From positions 1 to 64,000 of the forward strand of contig FMBT01000367.1 in assembly GCA_900095095.1 (NCBI GenBank): a stretch of DNA of 64,000 nt. The letters run 5' to 3'. How positions within the stretch are numbered: the first letter of the stretch is position 1; every line of letters starts with the position of its first letter. Under the pieces are notes generated by a model, which was given only the letters and a program-made list of their open reading frames with translations, made no database searches and was not told the origin of the DNA. The translations under genes were made by a program, and so were the position numbers. Origin of the DNA: Fragilariopsis cylindrus CCMP1102. Lineage: Eukaryota; Bacillariophyta; Bacillariophyceae; Bacillariales; Bacillariaceae. Positions 52,883 through 64,000 of this stretch are shown here, piece after piece.

Positions 52883-55800
52883 ATGGTTTGTGATACAGAA
52901 TTAGAAGGTGCAATTAGTTGTGTCACAGGTGATGCAGAAACATGTGCAGCCTGTATTGATATAAATACCTATCCGGACGAATTTCCAAGTAATGCTGAAA
53001 ATGCATTCCGATCCACATTGGCCTTTAAACCACCGACCGATCCGGAAATATGTTTAGAAGCAAATTATCGAACGTGCAAACCATGGTCACCAATCAAGGA
53101 CGGACCACATTCTTGTTGTTGTGTTGCGGAACAAGAATTGTATATTGGTTGTCAATTTGATACGACATGGTTAACAAAGTATTCTATTGGTGATAAGACA
53201 TGTGAATGGTATGGATGTGATCGTGTTATGGGTGGTCAACCAGAAGCAGCGGGGACAGTGACGACAAACGATGAAGGGTTCTTTACCACCACAATGATCA
53301 TTATTATTGGTAGTTCCTGTGGTGGTTTATTAGTATTATTATTATGTATCTATTTATATTGTAGATCACGACGTAGAAATGCTAAAAGTATGGTGGCGGT
53401 GAATATTAAAGTTGGAGATACTACTAGTGATTCTACTAGTGTCAAGAAAAATGGTAAAGAAAAAAATAAGAAGAAAAAGAACAAGAAAGGCAAAAAGGTA
53501 CGTAGCTTTATTCGTTTACTTACTTATTTGCGGTTGTGTGTGTGTGTGTATGTGTGTGTGTGTGTGTGTGTGTGTTTGATAAAGTAAGGAGAGAGTCAGG
53601 AGATAGAGATATATACAATGAGAATGATTGAGCGACGAGAGGGATCTACTGCAATACCACGCAACGCAACGTAACGCAACGCAAGACAAGACAAGACATA
53701 TACAGTTCTACACAGAAAGATAAGACCTACGCATACACATACGCATACAGAGATAGATAGAGAGAGAGAGAGAAAGAGAGAGTTACATCGTCGGCTAGCT
53801 ATGCCTAGGTTCCATCCATCGCAAAAAAAATGGCTAGTCTAATTTTGTACTCAAGACAAAGACAAAGACAAAAAAATACAAATACAAATGCAAATACCAC
53901 CAACGACGACAACGATTCATTCATTTGCTTGTACTCAAGATAAGGCAAGGACAAGGCCAAGATAAATACTACCACCAACGACGATGACGAACACGATTTA
54001 TTCGTTTTGCGTATATGACTTTACAATCTTCTGTTCGGGGATATCGTCGATCATCCATCGTTATTGTCATCGTCCATATCGGACAGACCATTACAGTACA
54101 GCATAGTACAGTACAGTACAGTACAGTACAGTATACGATTGATTTGATGGAGAGACGGATGGGATGGACACCAAACAGAAAAAATGTAGATTGATTTGTT
54201 TCGATCTGATTTGATTCTCTTCTTCCAGCATCATCATCATCACCGTCATATATATTGTATATTGCACCGTACAGCCAACCGGTGTTCTCTGCTGCTTTGC
54301 ACATATTCTCCCTTCTTCCACCTTTCCGTATCCCTGAACGATACTCAAATAGAATCTCTCTCTCCCTTTTCCTTGTATCATCGAGAAAATATTTCTTCCA
54401 TTTCATCGTTTCCGTCTAACTTAACTTTTCTATTCTGCACCTCCTCATTTTTGTATCTTACTGCACCTATGTTACAACCTATAGGATATTGAATCGGGCG
54501 ATGATTCTGACAGTGATTCTGACAGTGATTCAGATGATTCAGATGATTCAGATGATAGTGATAAGAAAAAGAAAAAGAAGGATAAGGAAAAAAAGAAAAA
54601 GAAGAAGGAGAAGGAGGAAAAGGAAAAAGAGAAAAAGAAAAAAAAGAAGAAGTCATCACGTGATAATGATAGTTCTGATAGTGATAGTGATAATAATAGT
54701 GGTAGTGGTAGTGGTCAGTCTGGTCGTTCAAGTCATTCTAATCGTTCTCGTGATCCTTCTTATCGTTCATCAAGTAAGAACAGGAATAATAATAATAGTA
54801 ATAATAATAGAGAGAAAGGATCTGTATCAACGAAGTCAACTTCATCAGAAAGTAGAAGTACACGACGAGGTGATCGTAGATGTGATCGGGGAAGTGATCG
54901 GGATCGTGTTTTCAAATCAAGTCGTCGTCTACCCCAACGACAACGATCACGACCACGACACAATAATGATCGAGATGACCTTGAACGGGCAGAGCGTGCA
55001 GCAATAAATGCAAGATTCGAAAGTCGTGTTTCTACCAAGAAGTTAAATAATTTAGCTGAATCTAAAAAGGAAACAGAATACAAGCTTAAGAAAGCAAATA
55101 GGAAGGCAAGGCAAATTGAAGAATCACTTGAATCAGAATTAGAACAAACAGCAGTAGAAAAGAAGAAGATGGCAAAATCAATGAAAAAATTAGCAAAAGA
55201 ACGTGAATTAATGGCACAACAAATTGCTGAAATGGAAGACAATCAACAATATGAATTTGAATTAATGCAGCAACAACAACAGCAACAACAACTGCATGAA
55301 GAAGAACAAATGTTTCTAGAACAACAAGAATTAAACCAGCAACAGTATGAAATGGAAATGGATTTGGAACAACAACAACAGCAACAACAACAAGACGGCA
55401 ATGATATGATGATGATGCAGCAGCAACAACAGCATCAGCAGCAATATGGTGGTGTACCAATGGATTTGGAAGATGCTATTGGTATTGAACAACAACAACA
55501 TAATATGATGATGATGCAACAACAGCAACAGTACCAAGATCCGAACAGTATGATGATGACGAATAATTCAAATCATTCATTTAGTGGTAGTGTATATAAT
55601 CCACCTATTGGTATGATTGACATTCAAAGTGAAAGAGGAGGAGGAGGAGGAGGTTCCTCGTCGAGATCACAATGCTCACAACGAAGTTTTCGTCCTAATA
55701 ATGCAGGAATTGATCCAACACCATCACGCTCAAGAACAGGACTAACTAGAACTAATTCATCAAAATCAATGAAGTCATCAAAATCAATGAAGTCATCAAG

Positions 55801-56017
55801 ATCAACAAAGTCATCAAAATCAGCATATCAAAATAATTATCCATCATCAAGTAGGAAGGAACCATCATATTCTGGTAGTAATAGTGTCCAAAGTGGATCA
55901 CGTTCTATTGATTTTACTGGACGTGTAAATCATGAAGAGCAAGGACAACGACGACCTACAAGAAGACGTGTATCACAAGAAAGATCAACACGATCAGGTA
56001 GAAGTGAACGATACTGA
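52883..56017 (+). CDS. Cys-rich single-TM protein with charged and Gln-rich tail, 2 exons
   Basis: Exons 52883-53497 and 54485-56017 around a 987-nt intron (GTACGT...TATAG), phase 0; 715 residues. Residues 1-130 hold about 12 cysteines (CDTE, CAACID, CCCVAE, CEWYGCD), then a membrane span at 138-160 (MIIIIGSSCGGLLVLLLCIYL) and an Arg-rich stop-transfer (RSRRR). The tail begins Lys-rich. Exon 2 gives an Asp/Ser repeat (DSDSDSDSDDSDD), a second Lys/Glu block, Arg/Ser-rich sequence, a coiled coil (LERAERAAINARFESR to LAKERELMAQQIAEME), a long Gln/Met stretch and a Ser/Lys-rich end (SSKSMKSSKSMKSS). No signal peptide is visible, so either the TM acts as anchor or a 5' exon is missing. Family unknown. 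Confidence 0.7.
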
Positions 56018-57215
56018 ATTATACTATAGGCTAAGCTAGTTAGTTAAAGTAAAATGGACGAGAAGACTAGGTAATAATTACTGAAGAGAGGGGAGAGTAG
56101 ATACTGTAGTGATTGAACGGTGTTGTCTAGTCATAATAATATTTGTACGAAAAAGAAAGCAAAAATCATGTCAAAATCTATTAATAATAATAATAAAGAA
56201 GCAAAAGGACCCAGTTATTCATTTATGTTTGTATCTATCTTTCCTTTCTTTTTTTCGTATAAGTCCCTCAACTTAAAACACGATCCGGCCGGTGTAGTGC
56301 TATGCTAAGCTGCTTTATTACTGTACTGTACTGTACTGTACTACGTTCTGTTATGTGCTGTGCTGTGCTTTTACAGTACAAATAAATAATACAGTAATAC
56401 GTCCATAGCTAGGATTGGCTTGAGGAGAAAATGAATGAAGGATGGGAAGATTTGTTGTGAATGGAATGGAATGGAATGGAATGGAATGGAATAGAACGAT
56501 CCTTCTGCCGTACTGTATGATTTTTCTCTCACTTTCGAAAGAACAACAAATTAATGCTAAAAGTACATAACGTAATAACGTAAAAGCGTGTTTTCGTCAG
56601 CACATCTCACCGAAAGCTGAAAACAACGAATAAATGTAAGTGCTTTCAAAAGCAAGAATCAACGGACTCGACAACTGACTCGCATGCGAATGCATCATAT
56701 CTGTCATTGTATTGACAAAAGAATACAGTATCTACTGCAGTAGTCAAAATCATGATGCATGTGTCTTGTGATAAGCAAGCACTATGGTACAGTACTAACA
56801 AATGCGAGTAAAGCACTGTAGTAGTACAATTTCTACCCGTGAATTGTAATCTCTGTATAAAAGTTAAATATAAAAGACTATTTGTGAACTGCACGTCAAA
56901 CTTTGGTGCGTTACACCCTTCAATTGCATTCTTGAATTTTCGCGCCGGGTGACCTATCGAAAGGGACTCAATTCGACAAAAAAATCGGCTTCCACGATCA
57001 AAATTAGAGAGTCTTGTCAAATCGTGCGCGCTCATAATGTCAATTGATGACGTTGTCATCTTATTTATTAGAAAGAACTTATAATTTAGACGCGAATTAC
57101 GTGTACAGTACTAATAATCTCTTCACAAAGTCTAATGAGCTTTAAAAAAAATCAAAACAATCAAAACACAACATTTTCAAACTAAATATTAACTTAATAT
57201 ATATAAACTGTCAAA
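56018..57215. other. Intergenic spacer
   Basis: 3' region of the preceding gene, (TACTG)n near 56320-56341, (GGAAT)n at about 56457-56491. No gene recognised; a 137-codon minus frame at 56646-57059 has no recognised domain. Confidence 0.55.
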
Positions 57216-57579
57216 ATGGAAGAAATTATGTACGTACAGGAGAAGAATCGATTATCGGTATCCATGAATAACATGCATGATAATAGATATCAACGCATCG
57301 TACAACAAGAAGGATTGATGTCACAATCACTGAATGGCATGCAAAATACAAGATTTTTTAATATTCAAGAAACATCATCATCAGCTCGTCCTGCCGTTCA
57401 ACAGCAACAACAAGATCGTGATACCAAATTTTTTACAGCATCATCCATGAATAACATGCATGATGATAAATACCAACGCATCGTACAACAAGGAATGATG
57501 TCACAATCGCTTAATGGCATACAAAATGCAAGATTCAATATTCAAGAAACATCATCATCATCATCAGCTGCTGCTGTTC

Positions 57580-57611
<32 letters not shown>

Positions 57612-58520
57612 CGACAACGACAACGACAACAAGATCGTGATTCCAATTTTTTTACAGTATCACCCACTAGCATCGGTCTTAATAATGATCATCATCGAAC
57701 ATCAATAATGAGAGACAGGGGAGAAAGAATGGAAGTATTACAACAGGAACAAATTGTTGATCAACATCAACAATCCATGATGATCAATACTAGTATGCAA
57801 GTACTGATGGAATCGATGAAACAATCGGCTGTAAGTCGTAAGCTGATAAAAGAATTTCCTATTCCTTTCACTAAAAAGGAACAACAGGAATTAATGGCTG
57901 CTTGTACTACGTTGTCCTCCTCCTCATCTACCAATAATAAAACAACACAACCAGCCGTCGTCGGTTTAATGGAAACGAAAAGGTATTCCAATCAACAACA
58001 GAAGAAATACAACAACACCAATAATGTTAAGACGACACCATTATCTGTGTCGGCGTTCTTAAAACGTACTAATCCTTTTTCGACAGATAGGACTATTACT
58101 CCTACTACTTCTAATAATAATAATAATCCTATTCCCTTCGGAACTACTAGCATCCGTCCTGATAACTATGAATCATCGTCATCATCGGATTCGTCCGAAG
58201 CACTATTATACGCACAACCAGCACAAACACAAGCACAGCATTACAATAACACGACGACGACGCACCCGCACGATAATAATACGTACGATAACAATGATAA
58301 TAACAATGATAATGATAATGATCATGATAATGATCATGATGATGAGTGTTATTCGATATCACGTCCATTCTTTGATGATGATGCAATATCTTGTACATCG
58401 TCAATCCTATATGATGATATGGCATCCTTGTCATCATCCTCCAGCAATAGTAGTACTGATGTTGATGAGGTCTGCTACTACGAGAACAGTTGGCTGCTGT
58501 GCCGTAGTAGTGCCGAGTAA
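57216..58520 (+). CDS. Gln/Asn/Ser-rich hypothetical protein with internal duplication
   Basis: 434 residues, single exon. Residues ~17-77 and ~78-150 are copies of one unit (MNNMHDxxYQRIVQQ, SQSLNG, NIQETSSS, Q-run, QDRD..FFT), with the second Q-run expanded. A short non-repetitive core follows (SAVSRKLIKEFPIPFTKKEQQELMAACTTL, ~206-235), then Ser/Asn/Asp-rich sequence ending in a more ordered tail (DDDAISCTSSILYDDMASLS). No known domain. The core and tail look conserved in character and could be interaction motifs. Function unknown. Confidence 0.6.
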
Positions 58521-59278
58521 TAGAGAGTAGGACTACAATTATGAACTACCTACTAACTAATATTACTATAATCATTACAATATATACTGTACTGTACTAT
58601 AATACTATCTATAAAATATAGAACCACCACACGTGTATTTCTAGTACTTCTAACTTAGTAAAATATATCAACTTAATAAATAGTATTCGATTGCAGTACT
58701 TATGTCGACAAACAAACCACCTTCAAATTATCATCACCATTATGATCAGTATATTTGCAACGTGACTTGATTTCTTGACGACAAAAAGAACCGTGTAATG
58801 ATTGTTGTGTTGTTGTCGGGTGTTCCGCGACGAAAAGAAACGTGGATTCGATTGATTCATTCATTCATTCATGCATGAACCAGTCACGAGCATGAGGATG
58901 CTAGGATTTCAACTTTAGCTGGATATTTTTTTCCTTCGTTCTTGCTTCTCGACAAATTAATTGAGTTGAGTCTTGTCTCGTATAAAACATCATATAACTT
59001 ACGGTAAGTATGGTTTGCACAAGAAAGTATAAAATTAATTCTCGCGACGAAAGACAAAAGCAAAGTTAAATTATATACTTGTATACTGTAACACCACAAT
59101 AACGCATTCAGACACAAACACACAACACACAACGCAGCAGACACAAAGTAAAGAAATCTTACCTTCCTCCACTACTATTAGTACGACGAAGAAGAACTCT
59201 CCTCCTCCTCCTCTTCAATCTTCTCCACCACAACCACAACCACAACCAAAGTCAAATTCAAATTCAAATTCCAGTAAT
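58521..59278. other. Intergenic spacer
   Basis: Holds a TTCATTCATTCATTCATGCATGAA run near 58857-58878 and a pyrimidine-rich stretch before the next start. No gene recognised. Confidence 0.5.
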
Positions 59279-60487
59279 ATGGCGAATGCGAATGCGAATG
59301 CGAATATGGTGAATAGGACCAGTAACACAAATAAGAATACAAATAATACAAATACAAATGATAATAATACTACAAATAATACAAACAATACAAATAATAA
59401 TAATACAAATACAAATAATACTACAAATAATACAAATACAAATAATAAATGGTTAATGGATCGTATTCATGGACAATCGAAATATAATGACAATGAACGA
59501 CCACCCAATCCATGTTGTTGGGTCTCACCAATCGTTGGATATTTTCCTGTTTTATTGGAAACAAATGGATGTTGTCGTTGGTTTGGTGCCATTGGTTTTG
59601 GTACTAGTACTAGTAAGAGTAATAGTAATAGTAATAGTACTCCGAACAAAAATGAATTAGTTCGTTTTTATATTTTACATTTTGGTTTTTTATGTAATAT
59701 ACTGGCAGTAGTATTGACAGCCTACACGGCATTATCGATCAGTTTGGAATATTTTTTACTATGTAAATCCTCATTGTTTGAAATCACTATCCTGGAAACC
59801 ACAGTATTCGCGGCAAATTCTGCAAGTAGTAGTAGTAGTACTAGTACTAGTAATACCATTTATTTCGGATTCAGTGGTATTGGTATTGAAAATCAACAAA
59901 GTGTAATTGGTTATAATAATTTATGTAATGAGAATGACAATGAGAATGAGAACGAGAACGATCCATATTATTTATTAAATTCAGAACCATCCTCCGATTG
60001 TAATAATTATAATTATTTTAGTATGAATAGTACTATTTCCATTTTAATGAGTCTCTCATTATTTATTCCCACATTCTTTTTGACACAACTTCGAATGTAT
60101 TCGGGATATGATAGTAATTGTGTCAAAAATACACTCACTATCCTTGGTCTAGTCATTATTTTATTAAATCTCAATATTATTCTATCCAGTGTTTACTTGT
60201 TATGTTTTAATAATACATCCTTTATTATGAACAACAATCAAGATAATAATAATAATAATGAAGCATATTATATGTACTATGATCGTGAAGGTAATGAAGT
60301 TGGTGACAATTCTGACGATATTTCCTATTCTATTGAAGTCTCTTATGACTGGAATTGGAGTTGGGGATTAATTCTGTTAGTGACTGGTACTGGTTTAAAA
60401 TTCCTGGATCTTATCTGTAATATCCTCATCTCTACACCCACTATCACACGTAATAAAAAAGAACAAGAAATCTATGAAACTATTTAA
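59279..60487 (+). CDS. Four-TM membrane protein of unknown function
   Basis: 402 residues, single exon. Residues 1-56 are an Asn/Thr microsatellite-encoded leader. A Cys/Trp-rich segment (NPCCWVSPIVGYFP, ETNGCCRWFG; ~77-103) precedes the membrane part. Predicted spans: ~130-152, ~251-271, ~285-310 and ~361-384. The loop between spans 1 and 2 is about 100 residues with at least two cysteines, and a second loop of ~50 residues lies between spans 3 and 4. The topology resembles tetraspan proteins (claudin/tetraspanin style), but no CCG or W-GLW-C-C signature is present, so no family is assigned. Confidence 0.65.
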   Translation: MANANANANMVNRTSNTNKNTNNTNTNDNNTTNNTNNTNNNNTNTNNTTNNTNTNNKWLMDRIHGQSKYNDNERPPNPCCWVSPIVGYFPVLLETNGCCRWFGAIGFGTSTSKSNSNSNSTPNKNELVRFYILHFGFLCNILAVVLTAYTALSISLEYFLLCKSSLFEITILETTVFAANSASSSSSTSTSNTIYFGFSGIGIENQQSVIGYNNLCNENDNENENENDPYYLLNSEPSSDCNNYNYFSMNSTISILMSLSLFIPTFFLTQLRMYSGYDSNCVKNTLTILGLVIILLNLNIILSSVYLLCFNNTSFIMNNNQDNNNNNEAYYMYYDREGNEVGDNSDDISYSIEVSYDWNWSWGLILLVTGTGLKFLDLICNILISTPTITRNKKEQEIYETI

Positions 60488-61441
60488 TTTAATTGAAGAA
60501 TAATAATATAAATAAGAATAATGTAAAATGTAAAATAGTATTATATTATTCGTCAATATGTTCAGATCTTGTCACTGTCACTGTCAATGTCAATATCAAT
60601 GTCAATGTCAATGTCAATGTCAATGTCAATGTCAATGTCAATGTCAATGTCAAGTAATATTATATATACGAAAACGAAAAAAATATGATAAAATAAACGT
60701 TGAATGGAATTCTATTCTATTCTATTTTGTTTTGTTTTGTTTTGTTTTGTTTTACTTTATCAACCAAAAATAAATAACAAGTTATATCATATAATATAAT
60801 ATAATATAATATAATGCTCTGTCTATCTATCTGTAATATTTAGATCTTTGACAATACAATACAATTTTTTAGGTTTTTTGTTATTGTTTTTTGAGAATAC
60901 TGTAGGTTCTACTGTATATTTCTATATATTGTATAACGTACGTACGTACGTACGTACGTACGTTGGAATGTAGTGTATATTACAAAAAAATCAACGATAC
61001 ATTCAACCATCATTAACACGTAAAAAGCACTTAGAGAATTTAACCAGTAGAAATCACTGGTTAGAGAACTGTGAATGAAAATTAATTTTCCAATGATAAT
61101 TACATGCTAAATTACAACATGTATAATTAATCACCAGTAAATTACATGTATATATTTTGAATAAAGGGTTCCTGGACATTTTAATTTAAGAAGCAGAAAC
61201 ACTAGTAAAAGAACTGTGAATTTGAGTGAAAATGGCAAAGAATTAAGATAGCATATGTTGTGTTGTTCTCATTTTGTCTCTTTTATAATTTATTTCTATT
61301 TTTTGTTCTAGTAATACAAGAAAAGCAGAAGCGACGATAACAATAACAACAGTAGCAAAGCTAATAGTAGTAGTTATAAAATTGAATTGGCATCGTTGGA
61401 AGCACTAAAACACAACCTACGATCGGTGTACTACTGTTACC
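60488..61441. other. Intergenic spacer with short tandem repeats
   Basis: (TCAATG)n at about 60582-60652, (TTTTG)n at 60723-60750, (ATATA)n near 60788-60815 and a (CGTA)n palindromic run at 60937-60964. No gene recognised between the convergent neighbours. Confidence 0.7.
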
Positions 61442-62023
61442 CTAATTACACAAACAGACTTCCTCGCCATCGATCGAAGTAGTTGCCATAGGTAATGTAC
61501 TACCTGTTCCTCCAAAAACAATATCATCATCAAATTCATAATTGTAGTTCGCTTCATCCTCATTCCAATCCCTAAAGATTACATTACTACACCGGTTCAT
61601 ACAATCCAAAACGGATGATAATTTGACATATTCTCCTCTTTCAGTAGAATACACTACTAAATCGGAACATTTTTCATTTAAATCTTCTGGTAATACCATC
61701 GAAACTTCATTGATCTTGCAAATCGAATTGGCTTCAGCATTAGTGATAGTATCAATATTAAAACCGTAACTTGTTCTGTTGGCTGCACAAATGGTGTATT
61801 GTACTCCTCTATTATTACTACCAGTAGAAGTAGTAGTAGTAGTAGTAGTATCATCATCGACAACGTAATGGTAAAATGCAACAGAAGATGCATTATTGGC
61901 ACCAGACGAGTCATCGTTAACACACTGTTCGATAACGTCGGGACTTGGGTCAAGACTGTTACCATCACAAAAAATGACAGAGATAAAAAGGATTAGAAGG
62001 ACACTCGATAGAAGAATATCCAT
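61442..62023 (-). CDS. Small secreted Cys-containing protein
   Basis: 193 residues. A clear signal peptide (MDILLSSVLLILFISVIFC) is followed by a mature part with about eight cysteines (IEQCVND, YTICAAN, SICKINE, EKCSDL, DCMNRCSN, EVCLCN at the C-terminus). A Thr run encoded by a (TAC)n/(TAG)n microsatellite interrupts residues 59-66. Single exon, no membrane span beyond the leader. No family recognised; even cysteine spacing suggests disulphide-bonded extracellular use. Confidence 0.65.
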   Translation of the reverse strand: MDILLSSVLLILFISVIFCDGNSLDPSPDVIEQCVNDDSSGANNASSVAFYHYVVDDDTTTTTTTSTGSNNRGVQYTICAANRTSYGFNIDTITNAEANSICKINEVSMVLPEDLNEKCSDLVVYSTERGEYVKLSSVLDCMNRCSNVIFRDWNEDEANYNYEFDDDIVFGGTGSTLPMATTSIDGEEVCLCN

Positions 62024-62219
62024 CTTTGTATATTTTGATACTGTTTTGTTGTTGTTAATGTTTAGTATGTTGATTGTTTTATTGTTAGATTTCGATTCTG
62101 TGAGTACATATTAAATTCTACTCCTCTAACCTTATTATTTATAAATTTACGTTGGATGTCTAAAAATGTTCTTTATTCGTGTTTTGGTTCCTGAACGCCT
62201 GAACCTGTTTGGATTACTA

Positions 62220-62419
62220 CTTCCTCCGTGCACCACTAAGTGACAGCGTACTATCGATTGGAATTATTAGAGATTACAAACTGGTTGAACCCTTAAAAAG
62301 CTTCGCTTTTTTTTCGTACATTTCGCATTTTGTTGGTAGATTTTAAGGGTTAAACGCACTTTTATCCTTTAATAATTCGAAGCGATAGCAAACAGTCACT
62401 TACCGGTGCACGGAGGAAG
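62220..62419. mobile_element. Stowaway-like MITE, 200 bp
   Basis: Terminal inverted repeats begin CTTCCTCCGTGCACC and extend about 55 bp with gaps (GTAAGTGAC-type and CTATCG...GAATTATTA blocks on both arms). Inner arms AACCCTTAAAA/TTTTAAGGGTT add to the fold. Flanked by TA on both sides, as in Tc1/mariner-type insertions, and CTTCCTCCGT resembles the CTCCCTCCGT start of Stowaway elements. No coding capacity. Confidence 0.8.
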
Positions 62420-62421
62420 TA

Positions 62422-62838
62422 CTCTTCTCAGTTCAACCATTAATATTTCGTTTTCATTAAACAACCGATTACTATCTATATAAATATCTGTTGTAATGTA
62501 TCGTTGGACGTATTAATCGTCATAATATTATTGTTGCTGTTGTCATCACCAGTGATATTATTATTAGGAGCAGTAGCAGCAGCAGCAGCAGTAGCGACAA
62601 GAGCAGCTACTTCATACTCAATTTTAGTGCAATGAACATATAAAAAGATGACCAATCCAAGAAGGAAAAAAAATATTGCAACGAAAACGAACTTTAATAG
62701 TTTACCATTATTTTTCCTTCATCGTTCATTTTCTATAATGTTGTTGCCGGTCATAGTGCTCGTCGTATTATTCCTATTCCTATTATTATAGATGATGTCT
62801 TTGTGTTTAGAATGATAGAATTAGGATTACTGTAATCG

Positions 62839-62872
<34 letters not shown>

Positions 62873-63620
62873 GAAGAGACGAACGAGCAGATCGCTTTTA
62901 TATCTCTATAATATAATAAAGTGAGCATTGAAATTGCACGATCACGGTTGCGTGATTAAAAGCTTACGTGAAGTGTTTTGTGAGCCTGAGATTAAATGCA
63001 ATCACACACAGGCAAAATTCTTCTCTTCTGCCTCCTACAATTTCGCACGACTCAACTAGACCCGTCTGAATTGTACCACAGTATCAAGCCAAAAAAAATC
63101 TTCTACTGTACCGTACATAGGATCGTTGTCCAAGATCGAAGCGAATAATAGCAGTATCAATCAATCAATATCGCTCGTGAATGGTCGTGATCCTTCTTAT
63201 TAACGGTTCTTACGACCACCATAAAAGGTCATATCTAGAGTTGGCTAATGCAGAGCTACTAGCTAGCAATAAGTAGGTATTCCCTACTAGTATTGTCATA
63301 AAATAGTTGTACATCAGTTTTCAAATTAGAATGAATTCTTAATTAACGACTATTGTTTGTAACTTAGTCTACAAAATAAAAATCCTGCATTTAAATGATT
63401 GTTCTATTTTTGTTTTATTTTATTTTACGTCACAATGGACGGGCTGGGCGACACAGCCATTGTATCTTTCTGGTCCCATTTGTGAGTGTGTGTGTGTGTT
63501 TTACTGTATGTTAATATATATTTTAAGATGAGTGATATTGTAGTTTATTAACGGATTGAATGTGAATACAACTGTTGATGTTCTTAGTGTGTGCTTGTGC
63601 TGATTTTGATGTTATAGATC
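62422..63620. other. Intergenic spacer
   Basis: Contains (CAG)n-like sequence near 62563-62592, (AT)15 at 62841-62870 and (GT)n at 63484-63499. It includes the 3' flank of the right-edge gene. No other gene recognised. Confidence 0.6.
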
Positions 63621-64000
63621 TTACAAAGTCTTGCATTTCTTTTTGCATGTAGCAGGACAAAATTTTCTAACTTTCTTTCCACCAGATTTAGGTTGTATCT
63701 TTCTACATCTCTTATTGGGTTTTAAAGCAACGTATGAATCACATGTTCTTGATGAATCACCTTGAAATCGGAATGTATCCAAATTTTCACACTTACCACG
63801 TGGAATCTTGCATTTCTTCTTGCATGTAGCAGGACAAAAGTATCTAATTTTTTTTCCACCAGTATTAGCAACTATCTTTTTACATCTCTTCCTGGGTTTC
63901 AATTCAGTGTATGAATCACAAGTTTTCGACGAATCGCCTTGGAATTTAAAGTCAAGATCATTTGAACAGCCCGTGGTGGGTACAACACTCGGTGATGAAG
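63621..64000 (-). CDS. ShK-like domain protein, C-terminal part (cut by window edge)
   Basis: The frame runs from the window end to a stop at 63621 (about 125 residues visible). Two tandem ShK-like domains are seen: FKFQGDSSKTCDSYTELKP...FCPATCKKKC and FRFQGDSSRTCDSYVALKP...FCPATCKKKC, each with six cysteines, joined by KIPRGKCENLD. They closely resemble the single ShK-like domain of the MACPF-like gene (FRFEDNPSWTCDTYVAKKP...FCPSTCNKKC). Upstream, PTTGCSND and a Ser/Pro stretch are visible. ShK-like domains are common extracellular modules in diatoms; function here unknown. Confidence 0.8.
   Translation of the reverse strand, partial: SSPSVVPTTGCSNDLDFKFQGDSSKTCDSYTELKPRKRCKKIVANTGGKKIRYFCPATCKKKCKIPRGKCENLDTFRFQGDSSRTCDSYVALKPNKRCRKIQPKSGGKKVRKFCPATCKKKCKTL

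Noticed and set aside
54378-54731. A His/Tyr-rich minus-strand frame
   Set aside because: Antisense of Asp/Ser and Lys codon repeats in exon 2 of the single-TM protein.
60582-60652. Regular hexamer array as a possible CRISPR-like or regulatory array
   Set aside because: Simple (TCAATG)n microsatellite without spacers.

Overview
The window looks like nuclear DNA of a diatom, probably a pennate species. It is AT-rich with short GT-AG introns (donors GTAAGT or GTACGT). It encodes proteins rich in Asn, Asp, Gln and Ser, ShK-like cysteine domains, a bipartite plastid presequence with the Ala/Phe cleavage motif, and a non-LTR reverse transcriptase of a type I associate with diatom genomes from memory. 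Species cannot be fixed from sequence alone. No tRNA, rRNA or CRISPR array was recognised.

Layout. 0-16.2 kb is a repeat-dominated island: a 189-bp tandem repeat (R1), a second dispersed repeat (R2, about 1 kb) and a 197-bp tandem repeat (R3). Nested in R2 is a roughly 1-kb terminal-inverted-repeat element, and inside its left arm is a 10.4-kb LINE flanked by a 16-bp target-site duplication. The LINE (minus strand) has five short-overlapping reading frames: RGG/gag-like, coiled-coil, acidic, endonuclease-RT, and RNase H. 16.2-19.4 kb is low-complexity spacer. 19.5-22.8 kb holds an 8-exon minus-strand gene for a secreted protein with an ShK-like domain and a C-terminal MACPF-like domain, joined by tandemly duplicated 36-nt micro-exons. 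23-27.9 kb has small tandem repeats, a frameshifted alpha/beta-hydrolase pseudogene and an unassigned block. 28.4-33.4 kb is a young, apparently non-autonomous LTR element inserted in an R1 unit.

35.3-63 kb is gene-bearing: a 9-exon MATE transporter fused to a PDZ domain, two small proteins sharing a V-x-F-R motif, a signal-peptide/single-TM protein flanked by inverted repeats, a probable plastid RimP-like ribosome maturation factor, a Cys-rich single-TM protein with a charged and Gln-rich tail, a Gln-rich protein with an internal duplication, a four-TM protein and a small secreted Cys-containing protein. A 2-kb pyrimidine-rich microsatellite tract (48.7-50.8 kb) and another R1+R2 pair (50.8-51.9 kb) interrupt this stretch. 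A Stowaway-like MITE lies at 62.2 kb, and the right edge cuts a minus-strand gene with two ShK-like domains.

The genes do not form one pathway. The common themes are surface or secreted proteins, transport and plastid translation, set among nested repeats that allow relative dating.
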